Shown piece after piece: positions 33,017 to 45,363 of a stretch of 64,000 nt of DNA (position 1 is the first letter of the stretch; each line of letters begins with the position of its first letter). The DNA lies in assembly GCA_037074615.1 (NCBI GenBank), contig CM073552.1, positions 21,180,019 through 21,244,018 on the forward strand. Direction: 5' to 3'. A program made the translations under genes and the position numbers. Origin of the DNA: Leucaena leucocephala (Eukaryota > Streptophyta > Magnoliopsida > Fabales > Fabaceae). The notes under the pieces were generated by a model. The model had not been told where the DNA came from. It saw only the letters and a program-made list of their open reading frames with translations, and searched no databases.

Positions 33017-33133
33017 CTAGTTTTCTTTGACGGAACCCGGGCCTCCTCTCGCCCACGCTCCTCTTGCACCTCGAAAATGTTGCTAACTTCACCAGGGTTT
33101 GCCATGGTCACGATACTCCCTTTGTCGCAACTT

Positions 33134-33146
33134 GGCTCTGATACCA
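33134..33146 (-). other. Primer-binding site of the gypsy element
   Basis: TGGTATCAGAGCC on the minus strand, two bases inside the 5' LTR edge at 33,149. This matches the 3' end of initiator Met tRNA as used by many plant LTR elements. Confidence 0.85.
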
Positions 33147-33148
33147 CG

Positions 33149-33690
33149 TGTCACGCACTTAGTGATTCCAACGCCTAAGCTACGTGTGGCCTTAGTTCGA
33201 CTTCCACCCTATGCTCGAACTAAGTCAGCCAACCTACAAAACACTTAGCAAGCAACACGAAATAGGCGACAAGAGAACAATATCGAAGAAGACAATTATA
33301 TTAACTCAAAGGAAGCTTTCCAAAGAAGGCTTAGAGAACTTTCAACTCTTGATGATACAAATGAATGAGGGGGTGGGTATTTATAGCCATCCCACCTCCT
33401 TAAAGAATAATTCTAGAATTCTCCACACACGCCTATATTCTCTACCTTTCTACACAATTCTACACAAGTATAGAATTCTCTAGAATAAGCTAGGCTTCTC
33501 CATAGTCTTCTAGATGTCTCCATAGAGTTCTCCATCTTTTCGCACTTCTCTAGGATCTTCTAGAAACTTCCGCAACCTTTTAGCTCACTCTAGGAACATG
33601 TAAGAGCTTCCACAACCTCTATTGGCATCATTTCTCGTGGGTACTCCCATTCCCACGAGTTTTTGGTTGTCTTCTTCTTTTGGGATGACA
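33149..33690 (-). repeat. 5' LTR of the gypsy chromovirus
   Basis: 542 bases, TGTCACGCAC to GGGATGACA in plus orientation. Partner of 27,861-28,402. Confidence 0.95.
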
Positions 33691-34124
33691 AGCTGGAGGC
33701 AATATGCTATTCTTCACATTTTGGGTTGAAGAAAGAATATAAGAGAAGAGCTTGTAGATTCTGATAGAAGGAAGAGCTAGCAAAAGTGCAAAACTGATCA
33801 TCAAGAAAGGAGCTGCTAAAGGGAGAATGAAGAGAGTGTAGCTTCATCTCAATCAAACCTACTTTTGGAACAATGGATGAAGCAAGAGTCCAAGCAAAGG
33901 CATGTGACCAATAAGATTAATCCCTCTGTTAAAGTTTGAAGTGAGTTGTCCATTAACATCAAAGACAATAGTTTGGTTACTGTCATAAAAAAATGAAGAA
34001 TGTTATGCAGATACCTTGATGTCTTATAAAATGAAAATGATTTGGTTTAATTCACCTTACTCCCTTGTGTGTAGTGTTGGCAAGTTAAACACCTAGAGTT
34101 AGGGGGTGTCAACTTGAGCGGGAG

Positions 34125-34425
34125 AGTTAGAAGGTTGAATTAATTAGATAATTAGTGTTAATCTCTATAGTCTAGATGACCCTAGAATTCTATATAAAGG
34201 GCTCTAGTATATAGGTTAAGTGTGTGAGATTGTATAATCCTCACCATAGTGAGGGAGAGGGTAACTTGGGTCTCTCCTCAAAGTCCTCAAATGGGGTTAG
34301 TTTATCTCCCTTAAGTGAGGGTAAATTAGTATGTAAACCCAAGTAAGTTACTATGATTGTAATGAGCATGTTGCTCAATAGTTAATGAAGATAAAAATGT
34401 TCTTCTCCACTTAATATTGTTAATA
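34125..34425 (+). repeat. 3' LTR of the Copia-type element
   Basis: 301 bases starting AGTTAGAAGGTTGAATTAA after the purine tract at 34,113-34,124 and ending AATATTGTTAATA. It aligns over its whole length with 21,734-22,037 with many scattered differences. Confidence 0.8.
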
Positions 34426-35124
34426 GGGTTAGTGAAAGATGCCACTCATTATCTCTTGTATTTTGGTCATTTGCCTCCCTTTGCCATCCCCTTAAGCCTC
34501 CACACCACTTAATTTGTAATTCCTCCAAAAATGGGAAGAAGTCAAGTGATGAGGAACATCCTTTACAGTATGTGTACTCCAATTCAGGCATCACCCATAT
34601 AAGAAGAGTCTTGAGAGAAACAAGTCCTTCCAACACTGTCAAGCATTGACAATTACTGAAATGAAAGAACACTAATTCAACAAGATTTTTGCATGACAAG
34701 AGCCAATCAGGAAAGTGTACCCCCGGAACATACTTTCGGAAACATTATTAACTTGCTCTCTAATGTTTCTAATCTTACGAACAATTTTGTCGCGAAAAGC
34801 AATTGGGTTGGAGGATGAGAAGAAGTCACGTACCTTTCCTTTTGCATCCCTCTGGCGCAGCAAATGTTGAGTGTGCAACTCATCAAGTAAGTCATCTGCA
34901 TCGTCAAGAACTTGCTTGAGGTCCCTTATCCAGAGCTGGATAAGTTGGTCAGTCTGTTGCTTTTGGTCAGCATCAGCAAGAACAGCTCTGATGCCTTCAA
35001 CAGTCTTCTTGAGCCATTCGATCTCACTCTCGACCCCATAAATGGAAGCAATCTCTCTGAAGGCTAATGAAGCCAACGTGTTGATGAGACTTGTAGCCAC
35101 GCCACATGGGATTTGTTCCGCCAT

Positions 35125-38100
35125 CCTTCAAAGACACAAAGGGACACTCTGGTGGTGTTTGATGATCAGAAACAAGTAAGTGAAGGAGAAAGTGCAGAAG
35201 AAGACTCAAGTAAAGGAGAAACAAGGTTCCTTGCAATGCCAAGTTATTTTGGTAATTAATATTCCATCAGCGACCAGGTCATTCACAACTACCTCTACCA
35301 TGGTAATTATTTTGATGTCCCCACTGCATTAGACTCATTAAATTCTATTATGACTAAAACTGATATAAGATTTTAAAATTTAAATGATATTTTTATAATT
35401 TTTTTCAAAATTTTATTAGTAAAAACAACTTAATTCAGAATATTAATATTTTGTTTGTATAGAATTTATAGGATACTTTATGTACAAAAAAGACATAATA
35501 GAAAATGCCTAACGTCTAAATTTCTCATTTCTCATCTTATATGCACAAAATTTTCAAGATATCAATACTATAATCTTTGATCCTATTTATAAAGAAGATA
35601 TAAAGTTTATTTTAGTCATATTTATAAAGTATAGAGAAAATTTTTTATAAGAATATATCATTTTACTGTTTATTTATTCTATTGAATTGTTGATTTTATT
35701 TCTATAAATTATAATGTATATTAAACAATGCTAAAATTAAAAAATTGTGAAATTTTATCTTATATTTGATAAAGTTTTTTTTTAATTTATATGCTGAAAA
35801 TGACTTATTTTTCTAATAAGTTTTCATTGATATATGGAAGACGCCTAATGTCCTAATGTCAAGAAACCGAGTTAAAGGCGTGTGGGACAAAAGTTATTTG
35901 TCAGCTAATAATACACCGTACAAATTCAAATTATATATTTTCTCCATATGAATAATCGAATTATACAAATTAAAAGAAAACGTATGTATTTATATATCCT
36001 TTATTTTTAAAAACTCTCTTAGTTTGATGGGGAGAGAGAGTATGTAAGTTAGAGAATTAATAATTAATGAGGATAAAATAAAAAATAATACCATAATATA
36101 CGTATAAATTCAGTGCCCCCACTGCGTGAAAATATAACTTTAAAGGAAAATCCTTCATGAAGACTCTAAAAATTAGCAAATTTCAAATTAAAACTTTAAT
36201 ATTTATAAATAATATATATGCGTCATGACCCATTTTGACATTTTAAAGAGGGTTTGATGAAAAGACTAAAATGTTTCTGTCTGATTTTACTCCAGGGGCC
36301 GAAAAATCCAGATATCCGGATGTGAAGAAGGGAAACAAATCTGAGATTTGGCGCACGTGAAGATTCAGGGTATTAAAAGCACATGTGTAGTCTGGGTTGC
36401 CTTTCATGCTAATTTCCTAAACTTAGACCTTGAAAGCAATGTCCACTTTAATGGGAGAAATAATGTCATGATACAAACCTTTGAACCAAGACAAACTATG
36501 GTTTTGAAATTGAATTGATTGAGCTAAGAAATTAAAAGAGGGTCAAACATGTGTGTTTGGATAAATTTTTAAAAAAAGACTTATAAAAAAAATAGTTTTA
36601 GACAGCTTATAGAAAATAGTTTTTAAATAAGAGCTTATAAAAAAAATGATTCTGAATAAATAAGTGTTTGGATAGTTATTTTCAAAATATTTTTTTGTAT
36701 TGATAAATTACTAAAATGGTTATGATTTTATTAAAAAGAGGAGAGAGATAGAGAGTATAAGAAAAAGTAAAGGTAAAATAATAATTGAATAGTCCATAAA
36801 CTCTTTTACTGTTCTAAAAACTAGTTTCAATAGCTTATTTAAAACTATAGTTTAGCCTAAAAACACTTATAGATAATTATAGCTGTTTGTTTTAAAAAAA
36901 TTTAAAATAAAATTTTGCCCAAAAAATTTTCTAAAATCATAGTTTGGTTGCTAATTAAATAGGCTCTAAATCTAGTATAATAAGTTATAAATTAATATTT
37001 GAATTCTATTAGAATAGATGATCATATTTACTATCGGATAGTGCCTCTGACAGGATACGTTTGTTTAAAAGGAGAAAAAAAGGGGTGAAATGTGACAAAT
37101 GAAGAACACAAAGATAGATTATTCATTGCCCATGGTTTAATTGTCTTCTTCCCTGTTGCTTGCGAGAGTTTACGAAAGATTTGATAAGGATATTATGGAT
37201 AGTCAGAAGAGCTGCTTCAGAAAAATCAAAGCCCAGTTGGAACAGAGAAGAAGATGCCGCTGCTAGGGTCAAGTTTGATTCTCTCGTGCAAAAAGCATTA
37301 AACTTCAACTTGTCATTCAATCAAAAAGAATAAAAAGTAAATGAAATTTGGATTTTCAGTCATAAACAATATTTTATCATATTTTTAATATAAGATTTAT
37401 TTTATAATATAAATTGTTGTATAAAATCTATTTTATATTAAAGATAAGAGGTAGTATTTTTTATATATTATAATATTCATATTTATGGCACCCTCTGAAA
37501 ATATAGGGTGAAAAAATATGTAAATAAAGATTTGTCTTGTGGGTGTGGTCCAATTTGCAAGGGACACATCATTTCATTAATACTTTGGAGGGTATCCCAG
37601 AAAGAGAGAGAGAAAACAACACAAAAGAAAGGGACATTAGTTTGGAGATAGGACATATAATATGACATGTGAGTGCATGTTTTTTTTTTTAAAAAAAAAT
37701 TAATACCGTTTTTTTTTTTTATTTTGTAATCACTATTACATCATTGTGATGTCATCACCCATGATACAATAGAAAAAGAAAAAGTTATTACATATATAAT
37801 GATGTAATAAGAAATTGATAAAGAAAAGATAGAGTAATAAATATGTAAGAAAATGAAATTAATTTTTTTTAATTTTCATTTTTGTCTTTTTTTTTGGTCA
37901 TATACACTTCAACATTATTGTAGAGGAGGTCTTTATCACATAAAGAGGGTATTATATGAAGTTCATGATCTATCATCCAAATTAATATTAGGAAAAATAT
38001 TATAAAAATATCATTTAAATTTTAAAATTTCATATTAATTTTTGTTTCATATACTTTAATAGCTATTTTAATTTGTTTACATTATTCCTTCTTCTTCTTC

Positions 38101-38467
38101 TTCTTTTATTATGCCAAACATCATTTGGAAAAAATAATCTTATCAGTAAAAACCAAAAAAAAAATGTTAATTTGTATAATGCATGGAGTTGTCTAATTCA
38201 ACAAAATCAGATCATATCTAGAACAAAAAATAACAGTGTCAGGCTTCCCATGAAGTATTTCATATATATATATATATATATACTTTTTTTTTAGGAAATA
38301 TTTCATATATATACAAATACAAGAGCTATTGTGATTATCTAGCTAACAAATTCAAAGTAAGTATTAAATATATTTCAAGTGCGCTCAAAAGAAGATGTAA
38401 TTAATTAGCCTCAGAAGCTTATAAGTGTAAGTGTTTCTTAGGAGGTTAAATTTTTTAGGTGATTTAG
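35125..38467. other. AT-rich intergenic region
   Basis: Upstream region of the CC-NBS-LRR relic and downstream region of the cytochrome b561 gene. A TGTTTGGATA-type repeat-like block lies at about 36,550-36,940, with AT-rich short inverted stretches. A minus-strand frame at 37,123-37,320 has a mixed composition but resembles no family I know. (AT)n at about 38,262-38,281. No gene is called. Confidence 0.5.
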
Positions 38468-40834
38468 TTAATTAGCATCGTTGTTGTTTCTGCGTTTTCT
38501 GGTGAAGAAGACGATCCAAGTGATGACTTCGAGCAACAAGGCAATAAGACCCAAAGCGGCAATGGCTGCCACGTAAGCAAGCTTCCATCTTCTATGGGGG
38601 CTCAATATGTCGAAACCTCCGAATATGTTGATGATTCCAAGGATTATGGTAGCATATCCCACGCTGTGATGATACATATTCCACCAAAATCTGCACTTGT
38701 GCTCCTTCTTCGGCCTCAACAACAATGCAAATGCCTGCAACATAATTTTTCAACACACCCAAAGAACCTAAACATATATCAAACCTATAACAAGTCACAC
38801 TATTCATAAATTATAAATAGTAGAGAAAATCACCGTAATATTCCCCAAAAAAGTGAGGCCAGTTGCGTATTAATTTTGCCCCCTTCCCAAATGTTTTTTC
38901 GTATATCTTTAGATATTTAGATTCTAAATAAAATGAGTGACATTTTGATATCTTATAGATAAAAAATATTATATATGTTTTCAACTTTTTATAACCTTTT
39001 AAAGATTTAATACTCTCAAATTAGAGGGGGGAGTGTAGTTTTATATCATTCAAAGTATTAAATTTTTGAAAAATATTAAAAAAGTAAAATTGAATTATTT
39101 TTTACTTATAACATATTAAAATATCACTCATTTTATGTAGAATCTAATGATATGATGAAATACAAAAATAAAAATTGGAAAGGAGGGCAAAATTGACGCG
39201 TAACTGATAATGCATAGCTAACACTCCCACCCAATAAGTGAGCAATTTACAATGATAAATTTTAGTGCATAAAATAAAATGACAATAGGTCTATAGATAT
39301 TCACTTGTTTTAAGACCTTTTAATTATTACACTTATTCTACAAGACCTCTTGCCATGTTTGGTAGGTGGGAAGTGAAGGTGGAAATGGGGAAATGGAAAA
39401 TGAAAGTGGAATTTTTCACTTCTCTCATTTGGTACGATAGAAATTATTTTCACTTCTACTTCTACTTCTAACATTTTAGGCAGTTTTAATTCCATCAGAA
39501 AAGTTGAGAATTGAGATTATGGAAGTAGAAGTAAAATTTTTAGACTATTTTACCTCAATTATAAAATTTCTAGACAACTTTAACTCTTACTAAATTATAA
39601 AAAAAAATTTAGACTATTTTACCCTATGTTATAAAAAATATATATATCAATTCTATATTTATTTCCATCCTATCAAACAGGTTTTTAAAGTTTATTTCCA
39701 CTTCCACCTCCAGTTTCACTTCCACTCTCATTTTCACTTCCATATAAAACTCTTTTATCCTAATAAACGTCCGTACCGTTATAGTAATTCTTTCTAAAGG
39801 AGTATGGTTAAGCTGCTTTATCTTATGGATGGAGTCAGCTATATACATTGGAAGAAGTTTATTACCTGTAATGTGGCGAGACAGAAAAGGGTAATTCCGA
39901 TATTGCGATGGGCAGAATACTGAATGCCCTGAGATTCACTTCCAAGCTTAAGACCAATGGCCCACCCTGAAACTCCAATGGCGTATCCTGCAACTTGACA
40001 GAACATGTGAAGATAGAACCATGCAGGGTCTAATGACGGAAATGCCCTCATGTATCTCGCTATTATCACCCCCACTGGGAACATAATCCCCCAGCTCACT
40101 GCATTCAGCACTCCATGAATCTGCCATATATTTAATTGTAATTAGTTATAATCAAATTATATTAATTAATATAATTAGTGAATCTTAATTAATTTAATTA
40201 CATTCTTTTGCTGTGTTCTTGAATCACTCCCACCACTGCTAAAACTCTGCCCTGACTTCAAGTTCAATACACCCTTCGATTCCAGATTCGCCGGAGCAAA
40301 CTCATGAGCGTCGAGTTCTCCGCCGGTGACTGACGGCCCCACCTGCCAAACCTGGTTCACCTTATCTGCATTTTCCGGCAGCTTCACCGTAGCGAAAATG
40401 GTCATTTCGCCACCGGATAACTCCTCCGCCCTCAAGTCCCACACCTCGAATGAAAGCTTCCCAGGGACCACCGAACTGTATGAGCTAATGTTATACGTCT
40501 TCGCCATCACTACGCCGGCATCCTTATTTTTTAACGCCACGAGAGCTTGCGCTCCAGCCATGCCGGTGCCTGTCGGGTTTATCGCCCACGACACCCATCC
40601 GCCGGGTTTCGCCGGAGCGGCCACAAAGGCCACAGAAAGAGAAGAGTTGGAGGAATCATGGGTCCAATGGAGATAGGAGTTTAAGACGGGAAGGTCAACG
40701 CAATTCGAATAAACTTTGTTATCGGCGAACTTGTGGGAGGTGCATGTGAGTGAAGTTGCCGGAGAAGGCAACGAAACCAAAAGGAAGAGACCCAGAAAGA
40801 GAGGAATAATAATGGAACGTGGCAGAGACATCAT
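38468..40834 (-). CDS. Cytochrome b561 and DOMON domain-containing protein
   Basis: Three exons, 40834-40202, 40120-39866 and 38734-38468, all in phase 0 with GT-AG borders; 1,155 nt, 384 residues, the usual size for this plant family. Residues 1-29 form a signal peptide (IIIPLFLGLFLLVSLP). Exon 1 is a DOMON domain (LTCTSHKF, WVSWAINPTGTGMAGAQALV, WQVGPSV, then HEFAPANL). Exons 2-3 encode a b561 core with conserved histidines in IHGVLNAVSWG, FYLHMFCQVAGY, SAHRNIGITLF and MYHHSVGYATI. The family moves electrons across the plasma membrane, usually from ascorbate. The start at ATG 40,834 precedes the signal peptide; a (GA)n tract lies just upstream. Intron 2 (1.1 kb) holds a foldback repeat. Confidence 0.93.
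39345..39745. repeat. Purine/pyrimidine foldback in intron 2 of the b561 gene
   Basis: A run with GGTGGGAAGTGAAGGTGGAA (39,363-39,382) is mirrored by TTCCACTTCCACCTCC (39,696-39,711) on the same strand, with AT-rich DNA between. It also has TGTTTGGTAGG at one end and TATCAAACAGG inside. It looks like a degraded MITE; no target duplication was identified. Confidence 0.45.
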
Positions 40835-41619
40835 CGTGGTAGTCGTCGAGAGAGAGAGAGAGAGTAGATTGGAGACAAGACAACGAGGGTACGTATTCGT
40901 GTGTGTTTTTCTGATATATTTATTTGAGGCTGAGATTAAACAAAAAGCGAAACACACGCTAATAAATCTGAAGAAATATGAATTTTAGCAAGAAAGTGTT
41001 GAAACTTTTCTCCAGATTTAGGTAATTTTCGGTTTCTTTTTCTATTGTTGGAAGTGTATTGTTGTGTCTGTTTTTTGTTTTACTTTTACTAGTCAATACT
41101 TAATTACAACGCACTTCATAGTTCCATGTGATTTGCTTGTTTCTAAAACAAGAAAAACTTAGGTATAATGTCTTTATAAGTAATTGTGTTGCTGGATATA
41201 ATTTTTAATAAATTTTAAAATTAAATATATTTATTATTTTCAATTCAATGAAAAATATTGGGCTCCTTCACAGTGTTTCACATAGGCATGAGCCAAATTA
41301 GACGAACTGCGTACCTATTATTTTTTTTAATATATAAATTTTTAGTACACAGTATTATATATAAGATATATTAAGACAGATGAGCCTTATCAAATACCCC
41401 TTTCAATCTTTAATATAAGACCTGGTTATAATACAAATTATATTATAAACTAATTATTATAATAAGTAGTTCTTAACATAAAAAAAAAAAGTTGTGTTTT
41501 CAAGAAGCTTAGAGGATAAACAACTTCATCATCACTATTCACAGAACCAATGAATGCATTAGACGAACAAATAGATGGATTAGATGCAATGTGGACGAAT
41601 GTGTTATGGAACAACAAAA

Positions 41620-41770
41620 TATTGCATCGTGTGGAAGCATGGTTAGAAACACTAATGGAAAATGGATTTGGAGAATTGTCATAGTTTCTTGGAAACTGTT
41701 CTACCTTTGAAGTTGAAGAATGGACTTTGCTTAAGGAACGACTATTGCTTAGATCTTAGCTTTAGAGAGT
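41620..41770 (+). mobile_element. Degenerate LINE-type RNase H fragment
   Basis: In two frames the strand reads CGSMVRNTNGKWIWR and then FLGNCSTFEVEEWTLL, the N-terminal pattern of the RNase H-like domain in plant LINE ORFs (GGxxRxxxGxW...AExWAL). Frame changes and stops show that it is dead. No reverse transcriptase is seen nearby. Confidence 0.5.
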
Positions 41771-42402
41771 TATTACCTATATAAAACTCAATTGAATTTT
41801 TTAGATAGATTAAAGAAATTAAATAAATCAGTTGATTATAACTAACATTAGAGCTAGTTGATTAATTTAGATAGATTAAGATGTATATAATATGAATTTA
41901 TCTTGAGAAATTATATTTGATTATAATTAATTGATTTATTTAGATTCTTTAATCAATATGAAAAAATTAAATAAATCTTATATCGAGGATAATATTTTTT
42001 AGCCTAATTGCAAACTACTAGAAGTGGATAGACTCACTAATGACACAACATCCAAATATGTATGTTCCATAATTTGGATTTGCCTAAAAGAGATTATGAG
42101 ATATGACATGTTTGTTTGTAATTAGTGCGCATATATAAATACTTCTAGAAAAACGGTATTGATATTATATTACTATTGAAGAAAAAAAAGACTTTTAATT
42201 ACAAATAAAAATAATATTTTATGATGATTTTTTGATCAACATAAATTTTACTATCGTTATAAGTGTACTATTTAACGGTGATTATAAAATCGCCGTTAAA
42301 TATCACCTTTAATAATAATTTTTTATTAAAATTACTATTAAATATTTATACATTAACAGTAATTATATTAAACATAGCCACTTATGTATCAACATTGTCG
42401 AA

Positions 42403-43188
42403 CTAATATAGATCTCAATTTAAGAAATGATTAATTATATTTTTTATAAATTATAAATAGTATATTTTATTAAAAATTTTATATTATATATAGATTAAAT
42501 AATAGAACTTACTACATCAGGTCCTTAAGATCCATTTTGTAGTCTCATATTAAGGACAAGGGGTAGTGTGTGTATATATATACTTCTAAAAAAATCTTAT
42601 TGATATTATATTAATGTTGAACAAAAAAACTTTTAATAGTGGTTAAAAATAATATTTTACAGTAATTTTTTTAGCAACATAAATTTTACCGTCGTTATAA
42701 TTATACTATTTAACGGTAAATATCACTTTTAATAGCAATTTTATATTAAAATTATTATTAAATATTTATACATTAGCGACGGTTATATTAAACAACTAAT
42801 ATAGATCTCAATTTAAGAAATGATTAATTATATTTTTTATAAATTATAAATAGTATATTTTATTAAAAATTTTATATTATATATAGATTAAATAATAGAA
42901 CTTACTACATCAGGTCCTTAAGATTCATTTTGTAGTCTCATATTAAGGACAAGGGGTAGTGTGTGTATATATATACTTCTAAAAAAATCTTATTGATATT
43001 ATATTAATGTTGAACAAAAAAACTTTTAATAGTGGTTAAAAATAATATTTTACAGTAATTTTTTTAGCAACATAAATTTTACCGTCGTTATAATTATACT
43101 ATTTAACGGTAAATATCACTTTTAATAGCAATTTTATATTAAAATTATTATTAAATATTTATACATTAGCGACGGTTATATTAAACAA
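42403..43188. repeat. Tandem duplication, 2 x 393 bp, near identical
   Basis: CTAATATAGATCTC occurs at 42,403, 42,796 and 43,189, exactly 393 bases apart. The two full copies differ at about one site (AAGATCC versus AAGATTC). More diverged partial copies flank them on both sides (42,130-42,402 and 43,189-43,380). The unit is AT-rich and has GCGACGGTT / ACCGTCG motifs like transposon subterminal sequence. Confidence 0.9.
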
Positions 43189-45363
43189 CTAATATAGATC
43201 TCAATTTAAGAAATGATTAATTATATTTTTTATAAATTATAAATAGTGAATTTTATTAAAATTTTTATAGTATATATAGATTAAATAATAGAACATATTA
43301 TATCATGTTTTTAATATAACATCTATTTTGTAGTCTTATATTAAAGACAAAAGGTAGTGTAGTGATATGTTTTTTGACAAAAGGTAGTGTAGTAATATGT
43401 TTTTTAGTCTTTTGGCTGAGATTAATGATAAATAATGGAACAGATTAATAATATTAGTTTTGTAAAATTTATTATACTTTTTGGAGAATGAAGGTAAAAA
43501 ATTTATACTTTTGGAAAGGGCTTTACAAAGAACCCATATAAAGTCTGACTTTTGGTTCCGGGGAAAAGCTGAGTTCTCAAAAAAGCATATTCTTTGATGC
43601 TGCCATCAATATTAATATAATCAAAAAATTTAAAGGTTAAAACTTAAAAGTTAATTTTTATTTAAGTTTGACTTAAGTTTGATTTTAACTAATCAATATG
43701 AACATTGAGGATTTATTTCATTTAATTTAATAATGAATATAAAAAACGCTCCCGAATTCTGAATCTGATCCCACCATTCTCCCTTTGAGTTGGGCGAATG
43801 ATTGCTATTTCTAATTAGGTAGGAGAATTTATGATAATTAGGCTTCTTTTGATCAAATTTAAGAATATTAAATTCATTGCAACTGTTAAAGTAGATAGGT
43901 ACAGAATAATTAATATATTGAATGGCCCAGATTTTGTTTCTCTCTATTAAGTTGAGGAAGATGCTCTCCTTCCAATAAAAGAAAAGAAAAGGATCTCAAA
44001 TAATAACGTAAAAAGTTAAAAACGAAACTAATGGTAGGATGGAAAAGCTAAAACTTTGGATAAATCCAATTGCAATAAGGTCAAAATTCAAATTTCCACC
44101 GCAAATAATTAAATCAAAATATGGAAATCATATATACTTACAATAACATAATTTAACCCATTGAAAATGAAAGAAAAAGTAATTAACATTACTACCTTTT
44201 ATAAGTCATTTGAAGAAGAAATTTTTATTCCTTTTATAAGAACCTAAGATATTTGGCATATCTTTTTTATATTGATGTAATTAAATATTGATTCATTTTT
44301 CTAAAGTTACATGATAAAAGTACTCATAATCAAATTAGTATATTATATTAATATAATATATTTTTTAGTTTTCTAAATTTATATAAATTTTAGTTTTAGT
44401 CCCTCAATTTTTAAGTTATAAGTTTTTACCTATTAATAGGTAAAATGATCCAAATTTTTATTATGTTATACTCCTTCGAGAAATTGATTTTAGTTTTAAA
44501 TATAAAATTTATTTTATATATTTATTAATTTTATCTAAATTATATTTATTAATACTCTATAAATAATAATTAAGTAAGAGAAAAAGAGATAACATTAAAG
44601 AAGATAATTAAAATATTTTATAAAAAAATCTTATAATAATTAATTTTACTAACTTATTTAATTAATCAAATTAATAAAATATGTCACATGTTAATGAAAG
44701 GGAAGCAGTAACTAATATTTTAGATGGAAAAAAAGATTGAGAGATAAAAATTGATTGTGTAATACTTAAAAAGACTAAAACTAAAAATTTTATATTTAAT
44801 TTTTATAATTATATATTATACATGAATATAATATTATTATACATGAATATAATATTATTATACATGAAGGTATTTGTTGAAGTAATTTTATTTATGTGAT
44901 ATTATCTGATATTAAATAATATTTAGATATTTATTCGACATGACCTCCCCTGCTACTAAAGGATACCGTGTAAAACACATAGATGCCATGCCAAAAGGGG
45001 AGTGATTCCCCACACGGTCCATTCCATTCCCATCGCAAGAAACACAAGCCGCAGAAAAATCAACGACTTCTCAGGCCCCAGAGCATTTAATGTCGACCAC
45101 AAAGTAAAAGCAATAATAATGCTCGACAATAACAACACTCACCGTCTCACGCTCACAGTTCCTACTCGATACTGATCCTCAGATCTGGATAAATATCCTG
45201 TAGATTGAAGACGGAAAATAAAAGTTTCTATATCTGAAACTGAAATATTGATCAACATAATAAACCGCCTATGCACGTTACAAGAATCCGCATAAATATT
45301 TTAACTATTAGGGGCCACACAGATGGGATATTATTCTTAGGGGTAAAGAAAAAAGGGGAAAAA

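Larger units (their letters stand above)
27861..33690 (-). mobile_element. Ty3/gypsy chromovirus, near-complete, minus orientation
   Basis: Two 542-base LTRs (27,861-28,402 and 33,149-33,690) start TGTCACGCAC and end TGACA. They differ at only about seven positions by eye, so the insertion is young. The flanks share AGCT (27,857-27,860 and 33,691-33,694), a 4-base or imperfect 5-base duplication. The primer-binding site is next to the right-hand LTR, so the element is transcribed leftwards. Gag and a single pol frame with a C-terminal chromodomain lie between. It is inserted in the Copia element. Confidence 0.93.
21734..34425 (+). mobile_element. Short Copia-type LTR element carrying a host gene fragment, with nested insertions
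   Basis: Direct terminal repeats lie at 21,734-22,037 and 34,125-34,425. The left LTR is followed at once by TGGTATCAAAACAT, close to the usual initiator-Met primer-binding site. The right LTR is preceded by the purine-rich tract CTTGAGCGGGAG at 34,113-34,124. Five-base flanks are GAGGT and GGGTT, an imperfect target duplication. Without the later insertions the interior is about 1.1 kb, contains no gag or pol that I can see, and includes an XXT5-like gene fragment in sense orientation. It is therefore a non-autonomous element that transduced host sequence. LTR divergence is clearly higher than in the gypsy element nested in it. Confidence 0.78.
21364..35124 (-). pseudogene. CC-NBS-LRR resistance gene relic, split by a 12.7-kb nest of mobile elements
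   Basis: Read from the right: ATG at 35,124, then an Rx-N-type coiled coil (MAEQIPCGVATSLINTLA..., EIEWLKKTVEGIRAVLADA, WIRDLKQVLDDADDLLDE). At about 34,725 the sequence jumps, out of frame, to LRR sequence (VHFPDWLLSCKNLVEL, then FFPFLEELQIKWCGG). The NB-ARC domain, some 300 residues in this family, is missing. At 34,425/21,734 a Copia-type element interrupts the LRR. Left of it the gene resumes (PFPRLSY) and ends with LKERCKRETG and QKIAHIPKI, stop 21,364-21,366. Family function is intracellular immune receptor; this copy cannot work as one. The 3' end is the same piece repeated at 4,659 and 12,631. Confidence 0.85.
40979..44955. other. AT-rich intergenic region between the two DOMON genes
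   Basis: About 4 kb with no intact gene. It holds a LINE RNase H fragment (41,620-41,770) and the 393-bp tandem duplication (42,403-43,188), plus AT-rich low-complexity DNA. Confidence 0.55.

Noticed and set aside
37123..37320. 65-residue minus-strand frame of balanced composition
   Set aside because: No recognisable family, promoter or splice structure; may be a gene remnant but cannot be supported.
44956..45138. Hydrophobic 60-residue frame downstream of the AIR12-like gene
   Set aside because: Lies in the probable 3' UTR with a non-ATG start and no family match; the AIR12-like protein is already complete with its GPI signal.
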